A stretch of 34,507 bases of DNA from Chara braunii (Eukaryota; Streptophyta; Charophyceae; Charales; Characeae): NCBI GenBank assembly GCA_003427395.1, contig BFEA01000350.1, positions 342,616 to 377,122 on the forward strand, given 5' to 3'. Position 1 is the first letter of the stretch. Every line of letters starts with the position of its first letter. The notes under the pieces were generated by a model that worked only from the letters and a program-made list of their open reading frames with translations, was not told where the DNA came from and made no database searches. Both the position numbers and the translations under genes were made by a program. This document shows positions 9,460-21,900 of the stretch, piece after piece.

Positions 9460-10300
9460 TATGCCTCACTTTTGCTGAAGGTGGTGTGTTGGGGAGTCGA
9501 AGAATGACCTACTATGCTATCAATCAGTTGCTCTGGTGTTTGCCTAACCATTTTCATTTCAACTTGAGACGAACGAGTGTTTTTGTCTTTGGTCTTGCTA
9601 CTATTGATCGCAATATTCACAAAGACAAGTTATTATTGGGGGTTTCTTTCGACATTAAGGAAACATTCTCAAATTCTCTCCATAAATTGATCCTGAAGGC
9701 GGTTCACTGGGTGCGAAGACTACAAGGGCGTCATGGTTCAGACACATGAAAAATTGACCAAGTTGACCAATGGACCTGGTGAGAATGGTTGGGTGTTTAT
9801 CGAATTGAAATCGAATTGGAAGCGGTTGTTCGTTTTGTGGCTTATGAATTAGACCATACCTATGTTTTTGATTGTGGGGCTTCTCCTCAAGCAAACTGTC
9901 GGTATCCCCACGGGAAAAAAACACTAGTACTGCATTCGCTTGTTTACTCTGTGTTTCCAATGAATTTTGCTTTCTAGGGATTGATCGTAAGCTGCTCGCT
10001 GGATTCCGCGTTGTTGATGACATTTCTATCTTTGTTAAACTTTGTCCATCTAACTCTTCTTATGTTGCTGATGCTCGGGCTGTCATATCTCGCCTCTCTA
10101 ACTGCTATGATGCTAATGTGGTACTTGAGCAGATAAATGAAGGTGATAGTTGGGATTAGATAGGCTGTGTCGTCAGAGTGTTCAGTCAATTTGGGCAGAT
10201 AGTTTGCTTCGCTACACACAAGAATCATCGGGGATTTGTGACAAAGGGTTGGTTTTCCAATTTATTCAAGATTATTATTCATACTCTAGCTGCTAACAAA
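9460..10300 (+). pseudogene. Frameshifted reverse transcriptase remnant
   Basis: Reverse transcriptase motifs appear in order but in three frames. Motif A is SFDIKETFSN near 9645-9674, with the first catalytic Asp at 9651-9653. Motif B is KQTVGIPTG near 9889-9915. Motif C is FRVVDDISIF near 10003-10032, with the two catalytic Asp residues present. At least two frameshifts and several stops break the protein. The Q-x-x-GIP-x-G form of motif B is unlike the LINEs further right and resembles Penelope-like and related EN-lacking reverse transcriptases. That family assignment is inference. Weak protein-like sequence continues to about 10300 (GCVVRVFSQ, KNHRGFVTKG). No endonuclease domain was recognised. 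Confidence 0.6.
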
Positions 10301-10991
10301 AAATGACGGTTATCATTTCATTTATGCACTGGGATCGGACTTTTACCTCGGTACCGGATACTGAGATTGAGTTTCTTCTTACTTTGAAGCATGAGTTGTG
10401 ATTTCTTTGATACTGCACTTGTTAATTTTTCTCGAAAGCACGCTCGTCGAACTTCACTGACATTTACAAAGACGACCAGACCTCTGACGAGGGCTGGTTA
10501 GCGGGTCAGCCGAAACTAGTTGTGTCATTACAGCTGTGCTACATTGATGTATCTTTCGGTTACAGTCGCGTTCATGAGTTTTTCATCTCCATGCGTATTG
10601 TGTTACATGCTCTATCTTCTTCCATGACCCTCTCGTTTGGTGTGGTGTTGTCTACCCTATCTCCCTCTTTGTCTATCCCTTGTCTTGAATGGTTGTTGAC
10701 GCCGTTTGATGATTGAATGATAGTAACGAAGTTGGTTGTGTACACTCACATCTACCAATCCAATCCTCTTTGCTTGTGGGACCTGGCCCCAGGGTACCTG
10801 TGCTCGCAATTTTTGCAATTTAGGTACCAGTGTGAGAGTATGCGGCGTTGACAGAGATTTCACAACGGCCTGTATAATCCCAACGCGCCCCCACAAAAAA
10901 GTGTAGAGGACCGGTCACACAGATTTGGCGAAGCACCAAAAGTATATTTTTCGTGTGCCCAAATGTCAGCAGCCTAGGAAGCCGAGGCAAG
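10301..10991. other. No clear gene; possible tail of the RT remnant
   Basis: Short frames continue with no motif I can name. A GTGGGACCTGGCCCC block at 10776-10790 recurs nearly intact at 11691-11705 and 25652-25666. A 7-bp inverted repeat (GGTACCT...AGGTACC) lies at about 10794-10829. Confidence 0.4.
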
Positions 10992-11724
10992 GGAATTGGA
11001 GGTCACCTCTGGGGCCTGGACCCACTAGCAAGCTATTCTACCACGCTTTTCAGGATTTCGATCACCTGTGGCATCGAGTGACTCAGTATGGTCGTCGAAT
11101 AGATCGGATCTCGACGGCCTGGTAGTTTTCGAGCGGGGACTGTAAAGATGCTCACCTCCCGTCCAATGAGATGCATCGAAAAAAGAAAAAAAAACGAAGT
11201 TGGCCTAACTTGGACATGATAGCTCGTGGTTTTGCATGAGCGGGAAGTCAGGATTTTATGGGCTCTAAAGGGGGGGGGGGTGATTTCCAGACTTCGTTTT
11301 TTTGGGGGGGGGGCTCTGAAAAATAGAACTTGAAATGTGAAATTCGAATATTGTGATGAATCTGACAGGAACACTTTCGCGTTTGTCGGATGGCCTTTTA
11401 GAGGCGTCATGAGATACATGGGGATAAACGTATCCCTTTAGCCATTACTTGTTCATCCTCGTGGTTGTGTTTGTGGACACATTTTATTGCCACTGTACAT
11501 CACTATGAAGACTTACGTGAAGGAGATCGTACCAACCCATGAATTCGGGTGCACAGTTGTTCTTCATAGTTTTATGTGTTATTTCAATTCATTTTAAATA
11601 AGAAAACGATCCATTCATGCAAATAAAAAATCACTTCGTATTTTTCAAAAAACCATAAAATTGTGTCACACGTTGTAGAATACTTCGCTAGTGGGTCCAG
11701 GCCCCTTGAGTGACCGCAAATGCC
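10992..11724. mobile_element. Foldback-type element with ~54-nt inverted arms
   Basis: The left arm at 10992-11045 and right arm at 11671-11724 are inverted relative to each other. The central 19 bp, GGGGCCTGGACCCACTAGC (11011-11029), is a perfect inverted match to 11687-11705, and flanking parts match at about two thirds to three quarters of positions. The 625-bp interior has no transposase frame and carries two long G runs near 11269-11280 and 11305-11314. This fits a non-autonomous foldback or MITE-like element. No target duplication was identified. Confidence 0.6.
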
Positions 11725-12251
11725 CTATTTTTGTTTTCGCATTTTCTTCGAAAATTGGCGAAAATTCGTTCACACTAGTTTTTGCACAATTTGTAGATGG
11801 CGCCGTGTGACCAGCAAATTACCAAATCGTCATTTCGGGGCGGGCGGTCCTGTAGCGCTAACGCAAGCGCTAATCCGTGCGCTAATTTTGAGTAGCTCTC
11901 AGGTTAGAGTTTTGCGCGTGCGCTACACGAACACCCAAGGCCAGGGACGACTGCTGAAGGCGTTTCGGCCGGCGCGGTTGCGCTCGGACCCAACGCCGCC
12001 TGTGGGCTTGCCGTAAGGTGTGACTGGCGATGGACGGTCCCGTCGAGGAATCGTCAGCGTAGGTGGTAGCTACTTGCTTTCGTGTTGACGAAGCCCCAGG
12101 TTTTGCCTGGATTATGCTATCAGCGGTTAGATTACGTCGCCATCTCTCTCCCCCCCTCTCTCTGACGAATCTGTTCAGAAGTGTAGTAATACGGAAGGCA
12201 GTTTACTCCTTCGAGATAGAAGGCTTGGTCGATTGAGGAAATCAGATCAAG
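11725..12251. other. Possible 5' region of LINE-A
   Basis: GC-rich sequence with repeated GCGCTAA words near 11865-11895 and a CT-rich patch near 12145-12163. It leads into the first codon of LINE-A ORF1, so the last few hundred bases are probably the 5' untranslated region of that element. The exact 5' end cannot be placed. Confidence 0.4.
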
Positions 12252-14323
12252 ATGGAACCAGAGTCAGGACCGCAAGGTGAAAGGGACGATAGTGCTGAAG
12301 TGTCAGGGGACTATCGGTTGGAGGAAGAAAGAGCAAGGGAAATGATAAGGGCTTGTTACGAGGAGGACATCCTCCCAACAGATATTGATCGAGAGAGATG
12401 CAAGTGACTGGAAGGGAGGTCAGATTCATTCTGAATACGACCCTGGATGAAATTAAGATCAAATGGCTTAAAGAATGGTCGACCACTATCATTTTTCGGG
12501 ACGGCGTCCGTTTTTAACCTAAGAAGGTGAAGGAAAATGTAGTTAGAGCGTATGAGGAAGTGTAGATTCAGGACGAAACTTTTAGTAAGATCAAATGGCT
12601 TAAAGAACGGTCGGTCACTATCATTTTTCGGGACGGCGCCCGTTTTTTACCTAAGAAGGTGAAGGAAGATGTAGTTAGAGCGTATGAGGAAGTGTAGATT
12701 CAGGACGAAACCTTTAGTAAGGAGTTCAAGCGTGGAAGGATTAAGGTGGAGAGTTCAAATGTGGTCTCGTACGTTCCAAGGGCGCAAGTAATTACGGATT
12801 GGATGCTGCATAAGAAAACCGACTTCATTGATCTAGCCGGTACGACCTACAGAACGGAATTCAAACCATGGCTGACGCGGGCATAGATTAGGGACTGGAG
12901 GCAATTGATTGATCAAGACACTTTTTGGGTGGTGGCAGTTGGAGTTCCCCTGGACGAGATGCCATTTCTTCACGTCCACGTGGAGAAAGTCATTGGGAAA
13001 GTGACGAAGCAGCACAAGCTGGAAGCCGACGAAGCTGATCCAAAACTTGTGAACTTGAGGTTTGACATCGATCCAGCTAGCAAAGCCAACATGAAGGATA
13101 AAATTATGGTTCAAACATGCCAAGGGGATGTGCTAGAAGTCAAACTCGTAAATGCAGACTCCGAATGGTGTAAGAGATGTCGTACGTTTTTTCATACGGA
13201 ACTCACCTGCAGAAGATCGGACCGTCAAAATCAAGGAGGGAACAGAACGAACCAGCCATAAGCTTCGTCGTCCTCAAGACCAGCGGCCCCATTTATGGGG
13301 TATGTGGGACCGCTAAGAGCTCCAGGCAATTCGACCATACACCTCCCCGGAGGGGTGCAACAAGAGGCGGCAGCCTCTAGTCCTCTGCGTGGCATTACGA
13401 CCAGACTCAATCCGGCGTTCTCACCCGGCGGCAATCAAGTACCTCAGCCGGACACCGAAGGCATTTAAATACCCCAGTCGGGCACCGGTGGTTTCCAAGG
13501 ATATTTCAATCAAGCGACTCCGGCGTTAGATGCTGCATGGGAAGTTTTCCTGCAATCGATTCCACCGCATCCATTTGCATCGTCCTCACAAGAAGCTCTT
13601 ACTTCAAACATGCATTTGGGTATAAGCCCTTCGATGGTCAACATGAACGCCTTCATGCCTTGGACTTCGGGTATGATGGGGTTACCCCACAACAACTCTC
13701 AAAGTGGCCTCTTCCAACACGGGACGACAGTGAGTGGCTTTCCACAATATAGACAACCATCAAGTCCGACTGCATCTGGTTCAAGGAATCTTGGTCTGAG
13801 TGGTTTTCGACTACGTGGCGAATCCCCGGGCAAGCAACCAAAGGTAAGCGAGGGTGGTGTAGAAATTTGTGTGGATGAATTGCTTGCTGAGTCTTCTGAC
13901 AACTCGGATGGTTCACAAAAACTTTCCTCTGCGAAAGGTTAACGTAAACCCTCACGTAACCGAATGAATGCTCTTACTAAGGGGCAAACAGTCGTTGAAT
14001 CTAGGTTGCTACCTGTGATGCTTACGGCAGTTAGGAACTCCTTTTAGGCAATTGTATGAGCAGGGTTGGATGGGTTCCCGGTGTTTCTTAACGCACTCTA
14101 CCCCAAATCCCCCATGCCACAGGCAACGGAGACATTGGCTAGAACTATCTTTCAGAGTAAGTTTCCGTTCAGACTGATCGAAACGTCGATGCCTCGTTTT
14201 TTGATTGACATGGAGGGGAAAAGGGTCCGTCTGTATGCTCCTCTCTTCGATGCACGTCTCACTCCGCCTCTTTTGGAACTATTGAAAAAAAAAGGGCTCA
14301 GACTAGTCCCCCTGGTGTGATTG
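12252..14323 (+). pseudogene. LINE-A ORF1 (zinc-knuckle RNA-binding protein), broken
   Basis: An ATG at 12252 opens 51 codons, then a TGA at 12405 and a frame change; the rest runs in one frame to 14323 with several stops. The conserved part (FWVVAVGVPLDEMPFL, then DPKLVNLRFDIDP) and a CCHC knuckle at 13169-13210 (C-X2-C-X4-H-X4-C) are typical of ORF1 in plant LINEs, which binds element RNA. A Pro/Ser/Gly-rich region follows, then a short conserved C-terminal block (14066-14320). A 132-bp in-frame tandem duplication lies at 12454-12717. The protein cannot be made as it stands. Confidence 0.8.
12454..12717 (+). repeat. 132-bp (44-codon) tandem duplication inside LINE-A ORF1
   Basis: Copies at 12454-12585 and 12586-12717 both start TAAGATCAAATGGCTTAAAG and differ at only a handful of positions. 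The length is a multiple of three, so the frame is kept. Both copies contain the same in-frame TAG in GAAGTGTAGATTCAG. Copy 1 has an extra TAA where copy 2 has TTA. Confidence 0.92.
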
Positions 14324-14531
14324 TTGGAGGGCCGGAAATCAGACCTGCGACGGATCAAACTTACCCTTGTAGTAACCTCAGAATGCCTGAGCGAGCTGAA
14401 TGCAAAACTTGGAAAGGAAAGGAAACTTGACTCCTCTTTCGTGAGAAAAGCTCTGACTGACGCATGGCCAACCTCAACTTCATAAATGGAGGCCACCTCC
14501 CAGATCCAACAATCGGGAGCAACCGCCCGGG

Positions 14532-17500
14532 ATGGGCAGGCTTAGAGTCGCCACGTGGAATGTGCGTGGGTTGGGAGATTCCTCGGGAAGGAACAAGAAA
14601 GTTCGATTGAAAAGTTGGATGCATGAGAAGAAGATCATATCCTCTGCCTACAAGAAAGTAAGCTCTTGGAACAAAAGATCTTGGAATTAGGTTCTTGGTG
14701 GGATGGACCACAATTGTGGTCCCCCGCAAACGGATCTAAAGGGGGTGTGGCAATCTTGGTTCACAAAAAGTTGAACGCAGTAATTATCGATTTTTACGCT
14801 GATCTATGGGGGATATGGGTTTGGGTTAAGTTAGGGATTGAGAATCAGGAGTGGTTTGTTGCTTGTATTTATGCTCCTACAGATCAGTCGACGCGTACTA
14901 ATTTTTTCGAAGATATCCCCTTGCTAATCCCTGACTGTGAAAACTTGATTATCGTTGGGGATTGGAACACCTCGTTGGATAACCCAATAGGGGTTAGGGG
15001 TAACCGTGATGTCAAAATGCTGACCGATATCATGTCTAGCCTTGACCTGACGGAACCATATGCTCTCCTTCACCCCGGTTGTCCTGGGTACACATGGTGC
15101 TCAAACATCAGGAGTGGTAGAGGCACGACCCGAAGACACTTGGATTTCTTCCTTCTCTCACTAATGGCCTGGCAAGCTACTGTGCACATCGAGGAGATGG
15201 ATAACCCAATATCAGATCATAAACCAGTTTTGGTTGTTTTTAACTCAGCGAAACTAGATAGGGGTCCTGGGTATTTTAGGGTGAATACCCATGTCCTTCA
15301 GAACCCCGGGGTGATTGATTGGATGAACCGATTTTGGAAGGATTGGAAAGTGAATGTGAATAAATTTGAATCAAAGGAGGCATGGTGGGATGGAGGATCT
15401 CGGATTTTCTCTAAACATCTAAGTATTTTTTCTCGAATCCTAGCTCCAAACAAGAAGAAAAAGGAAGAAGACTTTATTAGGAAGCTTAAATATGCAGAAG
15501 AACGTATTAATCTTCATCATAGTTCTAACATGGTTTGGATCCCGATTAGAGAAAGAATTCTGGCGGAGTGGGATGCATTCCAACAAGAGGAGTCTGATCT
15601 ATGGACTGAACGTCTAAAATTAAAGGGAATCGTGGTCTATGACAGAATGACACGGGAGACGTTTCAAAAACTGTCCCAAAAAAACCTGACGCTGTCAATG
15701 GGGGAACTTATGCACCCCTTTGACCACAACTTACCCGTAGCACAGGAACAGACTCAACTCTATGAATACGCTGCCTTGTATTATCAGGACATTTTGACCT
15801 CCCGTAGACCATTGGAAGATCCGACTACAAATCTTTCTGAAAATTTCAACCACTGGTCTCACTTTGAGGTCAAACTTTCTACTCAGGGCAGACAGGATAT
15901 GGACAGACTAATCAATGTAGAAGAAGCCTGGGAAGCCTTGAACTCTGTGGCGAGGGGCAAAGCCCTGGTAGACGATGGATTACCTGTTGAAGTCTATCTG
16001 GTTATCTGGGACATGAATAAAGATGATCTGGTCAAAATATATAATCAGGTTTTGGTGGGAGGCAACCTTTCCGTAGGAATGAGGAACGGGATTATTTCCC
16101 TGTTGTATAAAAAGGGCAATAGATTTGAGATAAGAAATTGACGCCCAATTTCTATTTTAAATGTGTCGTATAAACTACTGGCAAAAATCTTGGCCAGACT
16201 CCTAGGTCGATATCTCCCCGCCTTGATTGAAAGGGATCAAGCGGCCTTTGTCTAGGGCCGTTCTATATTTGAGAATATAGTAACGGTCATTGAAGCCCTT
16301 GAGATAATCGAATCCACACAAACAAATCTTTCGATACTTATGCTTAATCTTGAAAAGGCGTATGACCGTGTTAACTGGGTCTACGTCTTGACGACACTGC
16401 GCCACTTGGGCTTTGGGAAAAACTTATGCAACTGGGTACTCACACTATACTCTTTGTCTACTGCTTCGGTGATGGTTAATGGGCACAGCTCTGAGTATTT
16501 CTCTTTGACACGATCCTTGCGACAGGGCTGTCCATTAGCGCCCCTTCTATTCGTAATTCAGATGGAGAATTTGTTCTGCAATATCATATCTAATTCGGAT
16601 ATTACATGCCTGCAAGTTGGAGTTTCCCGGTGCTGAGTTAAAGCCCTTGCGGATGATTTATTCGCCATCTCAGAGAACTCCTCGCTATCTATGAATGCTC
16701 TCAAATGTTGTCTTGACGAGTATTCTGAACTATCTGAACCCTCCGTCAATTGGGCTAAATCTGTGTTTTTTCTGCCAAAAGCCTTTACCTCGGTGTTTAA
16801 TTGGGGAATGAGTCGCATTGTTTCCGATCACTCTGAAAGATTTTTGGGAGTTCAGGTCTCCTTATTGTCTTGCAGTGTAGATTAGGAAGGGATTTTGTTA
16901 CAAAGGATCTTACAAAGGGCTGCAACCTGGGCAAAGCCTCTAATCTTTCGGCATATGGAAGAGCCTTGGTGGTTAACAGTGCTTTATTCTCTCTTATGTG
17001 GTTTGTCGCCGCTGTTAGACCCTTGGGAAGACACCTGTGCTCTCTGATCTATCACAGAGCTGCTAAATTCATTTGGAAACCTTTTGCTAAGGAGGAACAG
17101 GGTTTCATTTCTAAAGTGGCGTGGGAATTGATATGTTACTCTAAGGAAGAAGGGGGCTTGGGGCTATGTGACCTAGAACAGAAAGGGATGACAATGTTGG
17201 TTAGATGGGCTATTAAGGGTATGTGTTCGTCTGAGGACGCTCACTGGATTGCCTTGGCAAAAATCATCCTGGGTAAGGAATAAAATTTGGCTCGCAATTC
17301 TGATGTCTGGACTTGTTTCCTCCTTCTGTCCTATCAAAAACGCAGAATTGACTCTGAGTTCTGGAAAGCGGTTATGAAGGCCTGGAAAAAGTTGAAGCCA
17401 AACTCGTGGGCTAATCCTGTTACCGAATCCGAGGTGCTGCTTCAACCTTTATTTGAAAATCCTCAGATTCGAAAAGCGGATGGGGACTGGTTCTTTGCAG

Positions 17501-18090
17501 ACTCTTCACGAACCAGCTTTGGAAGGTCATGGATTGAGAATGGGGTTTTGAGGATTGGGGATATTTAGAACTTAGTGGAAGGTCATTGGATGACCCCGAC
17601 TAGCCTAAGGGAACAGTTGAGCGCGATCTGATATGTAGAAGAGAGACTTACTGAGTTGATATTGGCGATCCCACAACAATGGAGATTATTATTGAGCCCT
17701 GAGGGCATTGATCCCCCTCGCACATGGTATGTGGCACGCAATTTGCCTTCTGACTCTTCCTTTTGGAAGTTGGCGAAGATTGATAATGGGGGCAAAAAAG
17801 TATTTCAACATTAGTAAGGTTCTTGCACAGACAACTTGAGCACTCTGTTTCAAATTAACGAACATACACATCCGCCGTTAGGGGCAAATCTCTCTCAAGT
17901 ACGGGTATGGGAAGCTTGTGATGAGGTAGGAAATTGAGAATGTCAGGTCTTTGCAGGGGGCCGAACTATTCAGAAATTGAATCTGGATCCGAAATTGTAG
18001 GGTTGGATAGGTGAAGGTAAAGAAGGTGAGGATCTTCCTCTTCATAGGTATTCAACGGAGTTGGGCTACGCTATTCAAAAGCCAAAACAT
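14532..18090 (+). pseudogene. LINE-A ORF2: endonuclease and reverse transcriptase, broken and interrupted
   Basis: The ATG at 14532 starts an APE-type endonuclease (LRVATWNVRGLG). A frameshift near 14631 leads to LCLQESK (catalytic Glu), GDWNT near 14957, and SDHKPV near 15210. Reverse transcriptase follows: RPISILN at 16142, NLEKAYDRV at 16346, LRQGCPLAPLLF near 16516 and LADDL at 16646. The first catalytic Asp of motif A is Asn (AAT, 16346-16348). In-frame stops occur at 16139, 16254 and 16634; a frameshift near 16870 is followed by stops at 17281 and 17566 and more to 17998. Protein-like sequence continues to about 18090, where a poly(T) tract of an inserted element begins. The missing C-terminus is at 24779-25390. 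Confidence 0.9.
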
Positions 18091-18141
18091 AATTTTTTTT
18101 TCTTTTTTTTCTTTTTCTTTTTGACAAACACACCCTCACCA

Positions 18142-18179
18142 GTGTTAGTGCTGCTGATAAGAGCAGACACCACTAACAC
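18142..18179 (-). promoter_or_regulatory. 3'-terminal stem-loop of LINE-B
   Basis: GTGTTAGTG at 18142-18150 pairs with CACTAACAC at 18171-18179. Inside it CTGCT (18151-18155) pairs with AGCAG (18162-18166). This gives a 14-bp stem with a 4-nt bulge and a 6-nt loop, 20 nt before the poly(A) tail on the minus strand. Stem-loops at this place are known in some LINEs, where the element's own reverse transcriptase recognises the RNA 3' end. That role here is inference. Confidence 0.65.
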
Positions 18180-18273
18180 CAGGAGGGAGGCTCCATCTAT
18201 TGGTGGGGAGCATCACCTGCTGGAAAACGGGTCCAGCGTCCCATATACAGAAATTGAGAATGTCCAAGAACAA

Positions 18274-18878
18274 NNNNNNNNNNNNNNNNNNNNNNNNNNN
18301 NNNNNNNNNNNNNNNNNNNNNNNNNNNNNNNNNNNNNNNNNNNNNNNNNNNNNNNNNNNNNNNNNNNNNNNNNNNNNNNNNNNNNNNNNNNNNNNNNNNN
18401 NNNNNNNNNNNNNNNNNNNNNNNNNNNNNNNNNNNNNNNNNNNNNNNNNNNNNNNNNNNNNNNNNNNNNNNNNNNNNNNNNNNNNNNNNNNNNNNNNNNN
18501 NNNNNNNNNNNNNNNNNNNNNNNNNNNNNNNNNNNNNNNNNNNNNNNNNNNNNNNNNNNNNNNNNNNNNNNNNNNNNNNNNNNNNNNNNNNNNNNNNNNN
18601 NNNNNNNNNNNNNNNNNNNNNNNNNNNNNNNNNNNNNNNNNNNNNNNNNNNNNNNNNNNNNNNNNNNNNNNNNNNNNNNNNNNNNNNNNNNNNNNNNNNN
18701 NNNNNNNNNNNNNNNNNNNNNNNNNNNNNNNNNNNNNNNNNNNNNNNNNNNNNNNNNNNNNNNNNNNNNNNNNNNNNNNNNNNNNNNNNNNNNNNNNNNN
18801 NNNNNNNNNNNNNNNNNNNNNNNNNNNNNNNNNNNNNNNNNNNNNNNNNNNNNNNNNNNNNNNNNNNNNNNNNNNNNN
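18274..18878. other. Assembly gap of 605 N
   Basis: Unbroken Ns within the 3' untranslated part of LINE-B. Open frames that appear to cross it are artefacts. The true length may differ. Confidence 0.99.
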
Positions 18879-18917
18879 CCCCTGGCCGGTTTCCTCCGTC
18901 GGGCCGCCAACGTGGAG

Positions 18918-21900
18918 TCATCCCACCTGGCGCAGATCCAGAGATAAAGGGTGGGGCGGGAATGGATCCGGGAAGTCTTCTGCCGGTCTCAAGGGTACAC
19001 TGCAGTCGATGGACAACCAGTCCTTGAACTTTAATCGGTAATCCCGTGGCACCATCCTCTCTCCTCGTCCATCTTCTTTGTCCTCCTCACCCTTGCCGTC
19101 CCCTGACCAGCTCACCTCTGCTACCCACCCCTCTCGCTCACCACCCAGCCATTCTCTAGAAAACTGTCCTATCCTCTCCTCGATGTCCTTTGCACTGTGG
19201 AGGGTGTCGAGGGTGAGCTTGGTGAATTTCCATCTGTACTCAAGTTCCATCTGTATGTGTTGTTTAAACTGCTCGATCCTTTCCTCGCCCTCGACACGTA
19301 CCTGGTCCAAAACCAGGGCACAGCGTTGCCACCATAAGACCCATAAAACCGTTCTTCTACCCAATTGGAACATGTTCCAGGCAAAGTCGTTCCCTTGGAA
19401 GGGTGGGTAGTATCCCAAAAGAATGGTCCGCCAATTCCATGGCCACCGCTGTCCTGGAACAATGTGCTGCCACACTCTGTCCCACCATCTCCATGTTAGA
19501 ACCGCTGACGGGCATTGCAGAAAAATATGTTCGATTGTTTCTGCTCTCTTCTTTGTTGAAAAGCCCGACAGGCAGCGTGGACACCACGGCAGGGTCCGGC
19601 CTTGCTGTTCCAGGTGCGTATGGTCAATGAGTCAGTCATTAGTTGGTAAGCATCGGTGTTGTATCTGCCATTGGAGGGACGTGATCTTTGTGGGTCTGCA
19701 CTTGGTGTCACCAAACCAACGAATGGGTGTGAGGAGCTGTCTGTCCACGTTAAGGTGTCTATGCCATCTGTCAATCACAACGTCCTTCAGGCAGCGTTTG
19801 ATTCTGATTTTTTTGTACGTTGCTTTTACTGTAAGATCTGCCAACGTTGTAGAGCCTGACTGCCCCGTTTTGCGGCGTGTTTCATAGGTCCAGATCCACT
19901 CCAGCGGGTCTAGTGGGAGGTCCTGAATGGGTATCTCCGGCATGAACGCCCTCCGGTTCTCCCCTTCCCCTATCGTTCTGATCCTGTATAGGGTCACCTT
20001 TGGTACCCATTGTAAGGGATCTTGGTTTCCTACTAGCTGTCCCCCTGCTCCTACGCTATACCATTCTATTAGTGTGTCCCCCGTTCGTACTAAGTGGACC
20101 GTACCCACTATATCCGTCCATCCGTCCTTTGACACCCAGTCCCCTTCTTGTAACGACTGACCTTTACGCAGGATGAGCCTCCACCCCACCGGAAGGGCTT
20201 CCGTGATCTCCTCCACAGCCGAGGCTGTATTATGGCAGTACCTCAAACGCTCCTTCATCTCCTCCAGGTCCTTCCAGTCATTCTTCTCCTTGTCCCACAG
20301 GTCACGCACGCGGGTTATCCCGTTCTTCACCCATCCCTTCCATGGGGTATCTGAGCTGCAGTAGATCTGGCTTTGTCCGTTAGTGATCCAGCGGTTGCCG
20401 AACAGGGGTTGTCTTGCCACTTCATCCCTTCTGGTTGGGGGCGGACGAGCCGGTGGTGGAAGTCTTCTCCAGGGTTTTAACAGACGGGGCCAGAAGTCGT
20501 CTTTTCGCTTCCCCCCCCCTCTAGGACGACGTGGCACTCTCCAATATCGATCATCTATCCATAGCAGCGGATGGACAGTTGGGGGGGCCTCGGGGGCAAG
20601 CCGGACAATTTGCTGAAGGGCCAGGGGCCGCCATACCAGGGGATTGGCAAAGATCAACCTCACTATCCATTGCAAACTAAGAGCCAAGGACTGGGTAAGG
20701 GGGTCTAATATGCCTAGCCCCCCTTTTGCTTTAGGTTGGGTCACCGAGTCCCAAGCGACTCTGCTGATGGCGTGGGGGTTCTCGCTGTCGCCTCTCCAGA
20801 GGTAGGCTGTCACCTTCCTCTTCATGGATTTCAGAGACCCCTCGCTTAGCGGCCAGAGAACCCACTTATGCCAAAGGGATGCTAGGACTACATCGTTTAT
20901 GACCAGCGCGCGGCCAAAGAGTGACGTGTTCTGGTGATTCCATTGGGAGAGTTTGGCAAGCGCAGTGGCCGAGATCCATTTATCATTCTTCTCGGTCCTC
21001 CCTTCTGCGGACATTTTAACCCCTAAAACCCGGATCGGGGTCTCCTGGGGGACCCATGTGACCCGTTGTCCCTCCGGGGGGCGACCCCCCTGATGATGGA
21101 GCCACTACCCTAGTGTTTTTTGTCCCTAGTTTACAGACATATCAGAGAGGGAGCAGAACCGTTCCATTATCCTCCGAATTTCTTCCATATTCTTCTGCGT
21201 AACATCAACCATGATTGTAAGATCGTCTGCAAACAGGGAACATACTGGAATTGCGTCCTTCGGGATGCCCGCTATGCGGATTCTCGCTAAGTCTTTGCTT
21301 TGTCGGAGGTTGGCTGTTAGTGCTTCCATTATGATAATGAATAGGAAGGGAGCAATGGGGTCACCCTGTCTTACCGAACGCTATAGCTTTACTTTCGGAG
21401 CTAGAGACCCGTTTATCTGCACTCTCGTGGTTGCATTCTGATGTAAGATGCCTATCCACCTCCTAAAGACAGGTCCAAAGTTTAGTCTTGCAAGGCATCT
21501 GTCCAAAAATAACCAGTCAACATGATCGTAGGCTTTTTCAAAATCAATGAAGATGAGTGTTGCGTTGCTCTTAGATTGTTGTGCCAGACTAATCATCTCA
21601 TTGACCAGCAATATATTTTCTTGAATGTTTCTGTTGCGGATGAACCCAATCTGAGCAGGGTGAATGAGGTCCTCGATCACCTCGATCAATCTATTTGCTA
21701 ATGCTTTTGACAACATCTTGTAGACCACTGTCAGGAGCATGATAGGTCGGTGGTTCCTAATGTTTATTTTATCCCCCTTTTTATGTAACAGAGTTAGCAC
21801 CCCCTGACCCACCAATTCCCCCAGATCCCCTGAATCCCAAACCGCCTTGTAGAACTGCATCAGGTCCCTACTGAGGAAGGGTCACATAGTCTCCCAAAAT

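Noticed and set aside
18061-19041. Long open frames crossing 18274-18878 on both strands
   Set aside because: They exist only because the 605-N gap contains no stop codon; the flanks are LINE sequence.
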